Part shown: piece after piece, positions 8,652-17,148 of the stretch | Position numbering within the stretch: the stretch's first letter is position 1 | Layout: the number at the start of each line of letters is the position of its first letter | Source: Bacillus sp. V3B | GTDB taxonomy: Bacteria; Bacillota; Bacilli; Bacillales; Cytobacillaceae | DNA: 64,000 nucleotides | Direction: 5' to 3' | Assembly: GCF_024494465.1 (NCBI RefSeq) | Contig: NZ_JAETXM010000008.1 | Location: forward strand, 62,001 to 126,000 | Notes under the pieces: generated by a model | What the model saw: only the letters and a program-made list of their open reading frames with translations | Told to the model about the DNA's origin: nothing | Database searches by the model: none | Position numbers and translations under genes: made by a program

Positions 8652-10742
8652 CTAGTATTCAAATACAATTTTTTCATTCTCATCAAGACGAGCATTAAAT
8701 CGATATCTAGTATCTTTTAAGGTATGTTTTACATTCCCAATTTTTATAATAGTACCTTCCATCGCTTTGTTAATGATGATTTTTTGATCACTTGGTACTG
8801 TGATGACTGTTGGTGTTCCACTTTCTGAGCCCACCTCATTGATTTCTACTCCTAATCTACCGTACACTTCACCACCACGAAGAATACCATTGATTTTTAA
8901 TGTTCCCCCAGCATGTATCTTCGTGTTTATACATCCTTGCCCTAATATCAAAATATTTCCTCTGCAATATAGACTGCTATTTTGTGCATTAGGTATAGTA
9001 ATATAGGAATTCGATTCAATAGGAATCTTACTAAACTCATGGAGTTCCTTTATTTTTTGAGACAATTGTTCAATCCGTTCAAGAGAGGTTATTTCATTTG
9101 TTAAACTTAGAAATAATTGAGTTAATAAAACTGAGACTTCTCTCCAATCATCATCATCTAAAAAATTTTCTCCTCTTCGAACAGCGGTAACGTATTTTTT
9201 TACTAAAGGAGGGAAATTTTTAAATTTCTTTTCTAGTATTATTCGAATCAAAGGTTGTAAACCACCGCGAGAAAAATCACTTGATTTAAAAGCTGCAGAT
9301 AAAGTTAGCTGTTTTATTAGGGAAATGATTTTTTCTACTTGTTGATGAATATTGCCAAGTAAATGACCTAATTCCTCAACAAGTAGATTATTTTTTCCAG
9401 CTGATAATTCAGATCCTATGATATTGCCGAAAGTAGTAATCGCCCCTGATGCAGTAAGAAAAGCAAAATTGACTGATTTATCAACACAAATATCACCTGC
9501 TGCTTCAACTACCATTCTTTCCTCTACTTCTCCAAATATCTCGACATCGCCCACAAAGTGGATATTACCTGTGGATAGATCAACATTTCCTAAATATGTA
9601 AGCTTAGGCATATTGGAAATTTTCACTAGTTTCCCTCTTTGTTCGATTAAAGGTCGCCCAGATTCCGTTGAGACGATTTTATCCTCTACTACAGCAATTC
9701 CATTTCCTGTTTCAAGAACAATTGGGAACGTCTGCTTTGGGGGGATCGGATCATTTGTTACCGTATAACCTAACTGTCCTGGAATAGGTAGGTGAACCAC
9801 TGCAATAATGGTTCCTCTTTCAACTGTTGGAATCCTTTTAATTTCACGGAAGTCAATGCGGCCATCCTCTTTTTCCTTCAGACCGGCTTGTGTATTCATG
9901 TCAACGATTACTTCAATCCATCCATCTTTTCCAGGGAGCGAATTTTGTCCATATGCAATTTCAAATGTACTAGGCTCATTGACTTCTAAGGCTTTAACTA
10001 TTTCATCTTGGTTAAATCCATGTGTCACTCTCAGCAATTCTAATTTTCGCATTACATCTGTGTAATTCAACGAATTATGAATCTCTTTCGTTTCTTCAAC
10101 TACTAGTTCAATATGGTGATCTGCTGCAATGTTCGGCACATTTCGAATGATTTTATAACCCGGCTCTACATGCAAATGTACTTTTAATTTATCTTTATCG
10201 ATTGAGACCGTCCATTTTGTCTCTTTTTCCTCGCTTTCCACCTTAATTTGATATAAATCTTTTTCTGATATAATCGTCGTTTTTTCTTTTACAAGTTGAT
10301 TATTTTTGTACAGTCTAATGCCGTTGTTTATAGTAACCATTGGGAAATGCGTTGGTGAAGATTTACAAAATAACTGTCCATTCTTTACCCAGACCTTTCC
10401 TTCAAGTAAATCTGTTTCAATCTCTTCATTCATCGTTTTATCTCGTATATAATTTTTTGTTGACGTAGTGGTAATTTGCTCAATGTTTTCATCTGGAATT
10501 CCAGTGATAAGTTGCTCTAAATCAATATGATCAATTATTTGTTTATTATTTATAAGAAGAGATGAATTAGATTCAAGCTTTGTCAGTTTTACGACAGCTG
10601 GCTTTGAACCAATCCCCATAAAACCTTTCGTTTCAGACTGAATGATTTCGATATTTACTTCTATTTTTGTTAAATCTAATATTTCAAGTCCTAATTCAAT
10701 AGCATTCGTTATATCTTTTCCTTTTGAAATAATACTTTGCAT
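8652..10742 (-). CDS. FapA/DUF342-family protein with N-terminal Jag_N-like domain
   Basis: 696 residues. Residues 1-55 match the Jag_N pattern (SKGKDITNAIELGLEIL, then GFMGIGSKPAVV). The centre and C-terminus are a FapA (DUF342) beta-helical region with repeated glycine-rich turns (GNVDLSTGNIHFVGDVEIFG, GGTLKINGILRGGEVYGRLG) and an intervening coiled coil at about 440-560. FapA proteins influence flagellar assembly or polarity in some bacteria; in Firmicutes their role is little known. RBS GGTGGGG precedes the ATG. Its place between phosphatase and STAS genes suggests a target or scaffold of the signalling module. Confidence 0.82.
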   Translation of the reverse strand: MQSIISKGKDITNAIELGLEILDLTKIEVNIEIIQSETKGFMGIGSKPAVVKLTKLESNSSLLINNKQIIDHIDLEQLITGIPDENIEQITTTSTKNYIRDKTMNEEIETDLLEGKVWVKNGQLFCKSSPTHFPMVTINNGIRLYKNNQLVKEKTTIISEKDLYQIKVESEEKETKWTVSIDKDKLKVHLHVEPGYKIIRNVPNIAADHHIELVVEETKEIHNSLNYTDVMRKLELLRVTHGFNQDEIVKALEVNEPSTFEIAYGQNSLPGKDGWIEVIVDMNTQAGLKEKEDGRIDFREIKRIPTVERGTIIAVVHLPIPGQLGYTVTNDPIPPKQTFPIVLETGNGIAVVEDKIVSTESGRPLIEQRGKLVKISNMPKLTYLGNVDLSTGNIHFVGDVEIFGEVEERMVVEAAGDICVDKSVNFAFLTASGAITTFGNIIGSELSAGKNNLLVEELGHLLGNIHQQVEKIISLIKQLTLSAAFKSSDFSRGGLQPLIRIILEKKFKNFPPLVKKYVTAVRRGENFLDDDDWREVSVLLTQLFLSLTNEITSLERIEQLSQKIKELHEFSKIPIESNSYITIPNAQNSSLYCRGNILILGQGCINTKIHAGGTLKINGILRGGEVYGRLGVEINEVGSESGTPTVITVPSDQKIIINKAMEGTIIKIGNVKHTLKDTRYRFNARLDENEKIVFEY

Positions 10743-10753
10743 ATTTACCCCAC

Positions 10754-11593
10754 CTATATAGTTAATACTGGTGAATTTAAGCTGGTGATATCTGATTTTT
10801 CTTTATCTACTTTTAATAAAACCATGGTAATATCATCTTTTTGTGGAACTCCATCTGTAAAGGCTTGAATGGAGTCCATGACACAATTTTCAATTTCTCC
10901 AACTGCTTTATCTTGATGTTCTGATAATGTAGACATTAAGCGATGTAACTGATACTGTTCTCCTTCTTTATTTGTAGCCTCAATAATTCCATCTGTATAA
11001 AAGAAAACAAGATCAGAGTTTCCTAGAATAATAGATTCCTCACTATACTTTTGATTTGGAAGTCCCCCAACCATAACACCTTGTACTTTAGGAAGCGGCT
11101 TTACCTCTCTGTTTTCCCCTTTTATTAACAGTGGGAGATTGTGTCCAGCATTTGCAAAGGTGAAAATTCCTGTTGCAGGGTCCCAATCGGCGCAAAATAA
11201 CGTTACAAATGACTTTAAAGTCCGTAAATCTTGATAGATCGCTTGATTCATTGCCGTCAATGTTTCGCCAGGGCTTTGTGTACTTTCTGCAGCACTGCGA
11301 AAGGCACCTCTCGTTAGGATCATAAGCATTGCAGCTGGTATTCCTTTTCCCATTACATCACCAATTACAATCCGTATTTTCCCATTTAATAATGGATAGA
11401 AGTCGTAATAATCTCCGCCAATCAATCGAGCAGGAAGAGAGGTACCGGACACTTCTCCACCTTCAAGTTCAGGAGTATGACCATTTAATAATTTCGATTG
11501 GATGTTTTTTGCTAGATTGATTTCTCGTTGCAGCGTTTTATTCATTTCCTGATTGCTATAATCATGGGAAAAAGAGCGTCCATCATAAAACAT
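10754..11593 (-). CDS. PP2C/SpoIIE-type serine phosphatase (RsbU-like)
   Basis: 279 residues: an N-terminal coiled segment (LQREINLAKNIQSKLL) typical of RsbU/RsbP linkers, then a PP2C catalytic domain with metal-binding motifs GGDYYDF, GDVMGKG, FFYTDGIIEA and KDDITMVLL. It should dephosphorylate the STAS proteins of this operon. No PAS or other sensory domain is attached, so input must come from another protein, perhaps the HAMP receptor two genes upstream. I chose the ATG at 11593, which shares its A with the TGA of the upstream STAS gene, over the TTG one codon earlier; GGGGAGG lies upstream. Confidence 0.92.
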   Translation of the reverse strand: MFYDGRSFSHDYSNQEMNKTLQREINLAKNIQSKLLNGHTPELEGGEVSGTSLPARLIGGDYYDFYPLLNGKIRIVIGDVMGKGIPAAMLMILTRGAFRSAAESTQSPGETLTAMNQAIYQDLRTLKSFVTLFCADWDPATGIFTFANAGHNLPLLIKGENREVKPLPKVQGVMVGGLPNQKYSEESIILGNSDLVFFYTDGIIEATNKEGEQYQLHRLMSTLSEHQDKAVGEIENCVMDSIQAFTDGVPQKDDITMVLLKVDKEKSDITSLNSPVLTI

Positions 11594-11910
11594 CAAACAA
11601 CCTCCCCTTGAAATGCCTCAAGAATTTGATACAAACCAACCATTTCGAAAACAGTATGAGTTAGCTCATCAACCCCTTTGAGCTGTAATTTAAAGCTTTT
11701 TTCTTGTGATAAATAGATGGCATTCATAATTGAACCAATGCCTGTTGAATCAATAAATTCTAAGCCAGAAAAATCGATGATTAAAGTTTCCATGTTATCA
11801 ATTTCGTCTAAATATGGATCGATAATACTAGTAGTTGATATATCTAAAACCCCTTGAAGTTTCAGAATTATGATTAACTCTTGCACCTCTTTTTCTACTA
11901 TTAACGACAT
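11593..11910 (-). CDS. STAS-domain anti-anti-sigma-factor-like protein (first copy)
   Basis: 105 residues, full STAS fold with LIIDFSGLEFIDSTGIGSI; the Ser of DSTG is the presumed phospho-site. AAGGAGG precedes the ATG. It sits directly between the HAMP receptor and the phosphatase gene, with a 1-nt stop/start overlap to the latter, which argues for a working STAS-PP2C pair. Two different STAS proteins in one operon suggest two partners or a branched switch. Confidence 0.9.
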   Translation of the reverse strand: MSLIVEKEVQELIIILKLQGVLDISTTSIIDPYLDEIDNMETLIIDFSGLEFIDSTGIGSIMNAIYLSQEKSFKLQLKGVDELTHTVFEMVGLYQILEAFQGEVV

Positions 11911-11924
11911 CGTATTCCTCCTTT

Positions 11925-13490
11925 TTAAAGTTTAAATTTACTTACATATTCAAGTAATGTGTTTGAAATATCGGATAGCTCACTAGATTGTCCATGTAAA
12001 GATTTAAGTAAATCTGAGAGCGTGATTGTAATATCTGTTGTTGCCGAAGTACGTTCGTTTGCAACCTCTCTCATAAGTTCAATTTTCTCAATAATTGAAA
12101 GTACCTTTTCATTTTCTTTATATTGCTCAAATACAACTGAAACCTCATCTAAAAATGAAGTTATATCATACAATTGATCCCTTGCCTTAATGGTTGACTC
12201 GGTTGATAACTCGTACATTTTTTCAACTGATTGGGAAGCTTCAGCTTCTAACAAGATAGATAGATTTTGAGTTTTAATTGCTTGTTCCTGTGTGTCCTTT
12301 ACTAGGTTATTCAATGTATCTACCATTCGGTTGACACTTTTAGATAAATCACCTAATTCGCTATCGTCTTTAACTGTATTTTTGGCTGTTAAATCCCCTT
12401 CTTCTAATTGTTTAATTTGAGATTTAATCCGTGAAATTTTTCCGTAAATTTGGTTAAAGAATTTAGCAGTTAACAAAAATAGGCCTACTAGAGAAACAAG
12501 ACTTGAAACGATTAGAATAATTGAATGGCGATAAAGAGGGTCACTCATTTCTCCATAATCTAGTGCTAAATAAATTACACGGTTTTCATCTAATGGAATA
12601 AATACTTTGTATAATTTCTTTCCATCTACACGCTCTATATAGTTTTCTTTAGTAACACTTGACTTTGTTAGCAATTTACTATCTTGACTAGTTTGATAGT
12701 TAAAACTACCAGATTCAACTTTCTTTAATGGTGGATATAACTGGTTTTCGAGTGAAGGGTCAGCAAAAACCTTAGGATTTAACACGGCAATTTCTTTTAC
12801 TATTTTACTTTCTTTTATTAACTGATTTATTGTGGTGTTTGTCCCAACTTTCTCTATATAGTTATAAACTTCATTCGCCTCAATATAAGGATTTATAATA
12901 TATTTTGTATTGGGAACATGATAATAAGCATACTTAAAAAATGTTGGTTTTTCTTTATGAGATGCTGATTGTGCTATTGGTAAAACAGCAATATTTTCAT
13001 CAGTAAACGTTGCACCTGGGAGAGTAGGTTCTCCTTTTTCAAGTAAAATTTTTCCAATTTCAAAAAAACCTGCCTCTTTCAAACTAAAACCAACTTCTTC
13101 CTGTTCAGTTGCTGCAAACCCTACAATATCATCTTTGGATTCTGTTTCAGAAAAAATGGTTATTCCCGCCAAGCCTAAATTATCTCTAATTTTTAAAAGA
13201 TCCTCATTTGTAATTTCACTTTTTTCTTTGTGCTTAATTAAGTCGGCTATGTGTTTAGAATAAGCAACTAATTTTAAATCAATTTGATGTTCAATTGTTT
13301 GCGTTGCCAAATCTGTTTCCTGTATTCCTCTTAAAACATTATTTGCTACCGCCTCTGCTTGATAATTAGTTTGCTTAACAATCTGATCATTCATTAAATA
13401 AAGTTGAACTGTTCCCGAGAAAACAGCTATGACTAGTAAAATGGAAAAGATTCGTATTAGGAATTGCCCACGTAGTGTCTTACCTCTCAT
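11925..13490 (-). CDS. Membrane receptor with extracytoplasmic sensor, HAMP and coiled coil
   Basis: 521 residues. TM1 at about 10-32, a 270-residue extracytoplasmic region resembling a Cache sensor, TM2 at about 320-345, a HAMP domain (KISRIKSQIKQLEEGDL), then 150 residues of helix. The cytoplasmic part lacks the conserved MCP hairpin tip and has no kinase, GGDEF or PP2C domain. It could be a degenerate chemoreceptor that signals to the downstream STAS/PP2C proteins by its coiled coil. Gaps of 22 nt and 14 nt to its neighbours place it firmly in the operon. Ligand unknown. Confidence 0.8.
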   Translation of the reverse strand: MRGKTLRGQFLIRIFSILLVIAVFSGTVQLYLMNDQIVKQTNYQAEAVANNVLRGIQETDLATQTIEHQIDLKLVAYSKHIADLIKHKEKSEITNEDLLKIRDNLGLAGITIFSETESKDDIVGFAATEQEEVGFSLKEAGFFEIGKILLEKGEPTLPGATFTDENIAVLPIAQSASHKEKPTFFKYAYYHVPNTKYIINPYIEANEVYNYIEKVGTNTTINQLIKESKIVKEIAVLNPKVFADPSLENQLYPPLKKVESGSFNYQTSQDSKLLTKSSVTKENYIERVDGKKLYKVFIPLDENRVIYLALDYGEMSDPLYRHSIILIVSSLVSLVGLFLLTAKFFNQIYGKISRIKSQIKQLEEGDLTAKNTVKDDSELGDLSKSVNRMVDTLNNLVKDTQEQAIKTQNLSILLEAEASQSVEKMYELSTESTIKARDQLYDITSFLDEVSVVFEQYKENEKVLSIIEKIELMREVANERTSATTDITITLSDLLKSLHGQSSELSDISNTLLEYVSKFKL

Positions 13491-13512
13491 TTCAATTAAC
13501 CTCTCTTATCTT

Positions 13513-14580
13513 TTAGTTGCCAGAAAACCAATTTAATGATAATTGACGAATTTCGTCTAACCTGTTATTGCAACAATGACCTTCTTCTTCAAATTCTATT
13601 AACCTTTTTCCGGCTGGAAGTTGTTGATATAGATCATAGATTTCTTCAGTTGGTACCATCATATCTTTCTTACCATGAAAAACTAAAATTGGACATTGAT
13701 AATTGATATTGTTAAAGTTCGGCATTGTCTTTTCATTTGGTCCTAAATTACAGGCAATGTTAATTCTTTCTTCAAAATAATTGGGGAAATTCATTTTGTT
13801 AAGATCAACCGCAGGGCTAACTGCTACAGATTTCTTAACAGCTGGATGGCCACTTCCAAGAAGTACCCAACTTGCTCCTAAGCTAGTTCCAAATAAATAA
13901 AGAGGCAAAGTAGGAAAACTTTCTTTTGTGTAATTTATTAAATCCATCGTAAATATTTCCCAATTAGTTCCTGAACCAATTAAGCCGTTTAATGTATATG
14001 TTTCTCCTTGTCCAGGTCCATCAAAACTTACAGTAACATATCCATCTTCTACAAAGTCCTTCTCGTATTTAAATAACTCTTCCTTAGATGAGTCAATCGG
14101 ATTGATGATCAAGATACATCCTTTTGGGTTAGAGGGAATCCTGATTCTTCCTGGACATTTAATACCATCAAAGTATAGTGAGACATATTTTGTTTCAATA
14201 TCTGATAGAGAATCGCCTGTATACATATACTCCAAACATTTGTAATACCAATTCTGCTTTTCATGTGATCGTTCTGGATAAATCCAATAACTCAGGTTAT
14301 AACAAAGAGAAGCTTGGCGATAGAAATATTCAGACTCTTTTAAAAAACCATTTCCCTCCATGATTAAAGCTTTATTTATCTTTTCTTTGGCTAAAGTATC
14401 CCAAGAATTAAGCCAACCCTCTAGAGTTTTTAATTGTGGCTTAAAACGATTTAGATCATCAGATTCTATACCATGGACGATCCACCTTTCCCAAAATCCA
14501 TCAATTAGTTGAGCAGTTCGCAATGTTCTACTGATCGTTTTTGAGATTGGCTGTTGATTTTGTACTAGCAATATAGTCAT
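13513..14580 (-). CDS. Alpha/beta hydrolase
   Basis: 355 residues. An N-terminal helical cap (about 1-150) precedes an alpha/beta hydrolase core: oxyanion segment near IDSSKEE, nucleophile elbow FGTSLGASW (Ser), acid in HGKKDMMVP and base in EEEGHCC. The layout fits FrsA/DUF1100-like esterases. In B. subtilis the hydrolase RsbQ is needed to activate the PP2C phosphatase RsbP; a hydrolase inside a PP2C/STAS operon invites the same idea, but this protein is larger and not an obvious RsbQ orthologue. Substrate unknown. Weak RBS (AAGAAAAGAG). Confidence 0.82.
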   Translation of the reverse strand: MTILLVQNQQPISKTISRTLRTAQLIDGFWERWIVHGIESDDLNRFKPQLKTLEGWLNSWDTLAKEKINKALIMEGNGFLKESEYFYRQASLCYNLSYWIYPERSHEKQNWYYKCLEYMYTGDSLSDIETKYVSLYFDGIKCPGRIRIPSNPKGCILIINPIDSSKEELFKYEKDFVEDGYVTVSFDGPGQGETYTLNGLIGSGTNWEIFTMDLINYTKESFPTLPLYLFGTSLGASWVLLGSGHPAVKKSVAVSPAVDLNKMNFPNYFEERINIACNLGPNEKTMPNFNNINYQCPILVFHGKKDMMVPTEEIYDLYQQLPAGKRLIEFEEEGHCCNNRLDEIRQLSLNWFSGN

Positions 14581-14637
14581 CTCTTTTCTTGTTAGATTTA
14601 AGATGTTTTATTTTTAAATGTTAATGTGGAAAAATTA

Positions 14638-15597
14638 TTAACCGGTAAGATTAAATTTATCTTTATTTCCTTTACTACTATCAAAAATCAATATGATAAT
14701 CGACCCTTTTGGTGAAGTAAACAATAAAACACGTTTAGCCAGTTTCATCATAAGCGTAAACCCTTGTCCCATTGATTTTTTAGTTGAGTATCCTGCTAAA
14801 AGAGTTGTTTTTGGTAAATCTTTTAGAGGAAAACCAGGCCCCTTATCCTCAATGACAAAACGAATTTCATTATTTTCTACATCTTCAATGAGTGCCATTT
14901 TTCCTTCTTCTGCATGTTTAATCGTATTTGTAATTGCTTCAGACAAAACTAATAGCCAACTCATTATTTTAGCTCGATCAAATCCCTTTTGTTCAAGACT
15001 CTCTTTAGCATGATTGCGACATAATGGTATATCCGAACGTTCCTTAATCGTTCCCTCACAAAACAATTGGCCCATTTTATACTTACTAAGTTCTACTTCA
15101 GATATAAGCAAAAATTGTCCTTGAGTTGCAGCAAACATGATGTCTCGATATATTTCCCATTCATTATTTTCTTTCTTTGTATTCAATTGTTCCTTTTCTA
15201 AATATTTCGAATACGGAGTAAATAAGTCTTGTTTATAAACGTCATAAGCCTTTAACATAGCATTTTGAATATCATTTCTAATTTCCAAATTTTTAATTTT
15301 TTGTGGAATATCTTGTTTTAACTCCCACCAATTTAACATTTGTTCACTTAACTGAATTAAATATTCTTCCTCCGCTGTTGAATTTGAAAAAGAAGATTTG
15401 GATAATGAAAGATAAAACAGAGTATCCCCTTCATTTATTTCTAAACCAAGATAGTTACCTAATTTTCTCGCTAGAAACCCTCTTTTTGTCCTAAAGCTAA
15501 CATCTGTATATGATAAATTTTGGGGAAAAGACGTACCAATAGGTTGATTTTTTTCTATTGAAGAATCTTTAAACACGTTATTAAAAAACCGTCTCAA
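14638..15597 (-). CDS. RsbW/RsbT-type ATPase with unknown N-terminal region
   Basis: 319 residues from a TTG start with GGGGGAG seven nt upstream. Residues about 190-310 are a GHKL ATPase of the anti-sigma/RsbT class: EAITNTIKH (N box), EDKGPGF (G1), SMGQGFTLM (G2). The first about 180 residues match no domain I recognise; they are rich in Trp/Tyr and helical, and may be a ligand-sensing domain. It is probably the kinase/switch partner of the two STAS proteins, acting on an unidentified target. No sigma factor gene is adjacent. Confidence 0.8.
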   Translation of the reverse strand: MRRFFNNVFKDSSIEKNQPIGTSFPQNLSYTDVSFRTKRGFLARKLGNYLGLEINEGDTLFYLSLSKSSFSNSTAEEEYLIQLSEQMLNWWELKQDIPQKIKNLEIRNDIQNAMLKAYDVYKQDLFTPYSKYLEKEQLNTKKENNEWEIYRDIMFAATQGQFLLISEVELSKYKMGQLFCEGTIKERSDIPLCRNHAKESLEQKGFDRAKIMSWLLVLSEAITNTIKHAEEGKMALIEDVENNEIRFVIEDKGPGFPLKDLPKTTLLAGYSTKKSMGQGFTLMMKLAKRVLLFTSPKGSIIILIFDSSKGNKDKFNLTG

Positions 15598-15609
15598 TTG
15601 AATCTCCCC

Positions 15610-16311
15610 CTATAAGATCCCTAAAGGCGGCATAATTGTAATTTCATCAACAAACGCACCCGACGGCTGGTTAATTAAGTATAATAAGTGCTGCGCAACA
15701 GTTTTTGTCGGAATCATATTTGACAGATCTGGCTTTGGATCTATTTGGTCCCAGAAGCTACTGCTTATTGATCCTGGTATGACAGATGTAACTTGAACAC
15801 CTGTTTGTCGAAGCTCGGCTTGCAAAACTTTAGTTAATCCCATCACCCCAAACTTTGAAGCAGAATAACCCCCACATCCAGGTAATGCTGTTGTTCCCGC
15901 AATCGAGACTAGATTTAAAATATGTCCCTTACCTTGCTTAGCCATATGTTGACCAAAATATTTACAAGTAAGATAAGTGCCGCGTAAATTGACGTTAATC
16001 ATTTGATCAAAGTCTTCCGTCGCAGAATCTAATAAACTAGCAAACATTCCAACACCAGCGCTATTTATTAATACATCGACAGTTCCAAAATGATGAATAG
16101 CTCCTTCATAAAAGGCCTTTACTGATTTTTCATCCGTTACATCTAATGGCAAATTCAAAACATTACTATTCACTCTTTGTTTACTACTGCGACTTCCTAA
16201 TACAAGATTTGCTCCTAGGTTCTCTAGTAAAGTAGCAGTTTCTTTCCCAATCCCTTTACTTGAACCTGTGATGGCAATTGTTTTTCCAGATAGTTGCATG
16301 TTTTTCGCCAT
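15610..16311 (-). CDS. Short-chain dehydrogenase, candidate pyruvoyl-tetrahydropterin/sepiapterin reductase
   Basis: 233 residues from the ATG at 16311, whose AAGGAG site overlaps the last codons of the preceding gene; a longer open frame upstream would overlap that gene by over 100 nt and is not credible. Rossmann motif TGSSKGIG, active-site NSAG, Ser in LVSIAG and YSASK. By fold it is a generic SDR. Its place directly after GTP cyclohydrolase and pyruvoyl-tetrahydropterin synthase suggests the sepiapterin-reductase step, reducing the pyruvoyl side chain with NADPH. That specific role is an inference. Confidence 0.85.
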   Translation of the reverse strand: MAKNMQLSGKTIAITGSSKGIGKETATLLENLGANLVLGSRSSKQRVNSNVLNLPLDVTDEKSVKAFYEGAIHHFGTVDVLINSAGVGMFASLLDSATEDFDQMINVNLRGTYLTCKYFGQHMAKQGKGHILNLVSIAGTTALPGCGGYSASKFGVMGLTKVLQAELRQTGVQVTSVIPGSISSSFWDQIDPKPDLSNMIPTKTVAQHLLYLINQPSGAFVDEITIMPPLGIL

Positions 16312-16315
16312 TTTC

Positions 16316-17134
16316 CTACTCCTTTTCCGGTCCGCAATATTCAAAGTAATTCTTTTCAGTTTCATATAAACCGATTTTAAATAGATTCGTAAGTTTCGGG
16401 GAGAGTAACTCCCAAATAACAACAGAAACATTTTCTGAAGTAGGGTTTAAATGTTTGAATTCTTCCGTATCAAGATTTAAATGTTTATGATCAAACCTCT
16501 TCATAATTTCTTGTTCTACAATTTGGTCTATAACACCTATATCTGCAATCATTCCAGTAACAGGATTAGGCTTACCACTAACTGTTACTTCCAAATAGTA
16601 GTTATGACCATGACCATAAGGATTATTGCATTTTCCAAATATTTCAATATTTTCCTCATTGCTTAGTTGTTCACTGTGTAAACGATGCGCCGTACAAAAA
16701 TGATACTTTCTCGTTAATCGAACCATGGAATCCTTCTCCTTCTCTGAATATAAGAAATCATTTTCACGTAGTCTTATTTTATGAAGCTCACAGTTATCTA
16801 TTTTTCCATATAAAGAATTCCATAAATAAGTGACAATGTTTTCTGTTGTTGGTATCTCTTTTTGAAAATAGGCAACTTCTTTGTTTAAAAACTTTCCATC
16901 TAACTCTGTTTGAACAAATGATTTAACAACCTTATCGATATCCGTTATATTCACAACAATACCTGAATGACGATCAAGTTTTCCTTTCACCGTAACTTCT
17001 AACGTATAATTGTGACCATGTCCGTGTTGATTACTGCACAGGCCAAATACTTTGTTATTCTTTTCATCGCTCCACTCATCAATACGGTAAGAATGTGCTG
17101 CTGAAAAATACATTTTCCTTGAAAGGTAAAGCAT
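16316..17134 (-). CDS. Tandem 6-pyruvoyl-tetrahydropterin synthase (two PTPS domains)
   Basis: 272 residues, about twice the usual length. Domain 1 (1-130) has H14, C33, H39, H41; domain 2 (137-272) has H150, C169, H175, H177: three Zn ligands and the catalytic Cys, with the same spacing as mammalian PTPS. Domain 2 also has the Asp215-His216 pair and reads FGKCNNPYGHGHNY, very close to eukaryotic PTPS rather than to QueD. In domain 1 the pair is Asp79-Gly80, so the catalytic His is lost and this half may be structural. The enzyme would convert 7,8-dihydroneopterin triphosphate to 6-pyruvoyl-tetrahydropterin. AGGAGG upstream; 14 nt after folE. Confidence 0.92.
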   Translation of the reverse strand: MLYLSRKMYFSAAHSYRIDEWSDEKNNKVFGLCSNQHGHGHNYTLEVTVKGKLDRHSGIVVNITDIDKVVKSFVQTELDGKFLNKEVAYFQKEIPTTENIVTYLWNSLYGKIDNCELHKIRLRENDFLYSEKEKDSMVRLTRKYHFCTAHRLHSEQLSNEENIEIFGKCNNPYGHGHNYYLEVTVSGKPNPVTGMIADIGVIDQIVEQEIMKRFDHKHLNLDTEEFKHLNPTSENVSVVIWELLSPKLTNLFKIGLYETEKNYFEYCGPEKE

Positions 17135-17148
17135 GCGAAGTCCTCCTA

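Noticed and set aside
15610-16431. Longer start for the SDR gene at 16431
   Set aside because: It would overlap the PTPS gene by 116 nt; the ATG at 16311 has an AAGGAG site and begins the normal SDR N-terminus.
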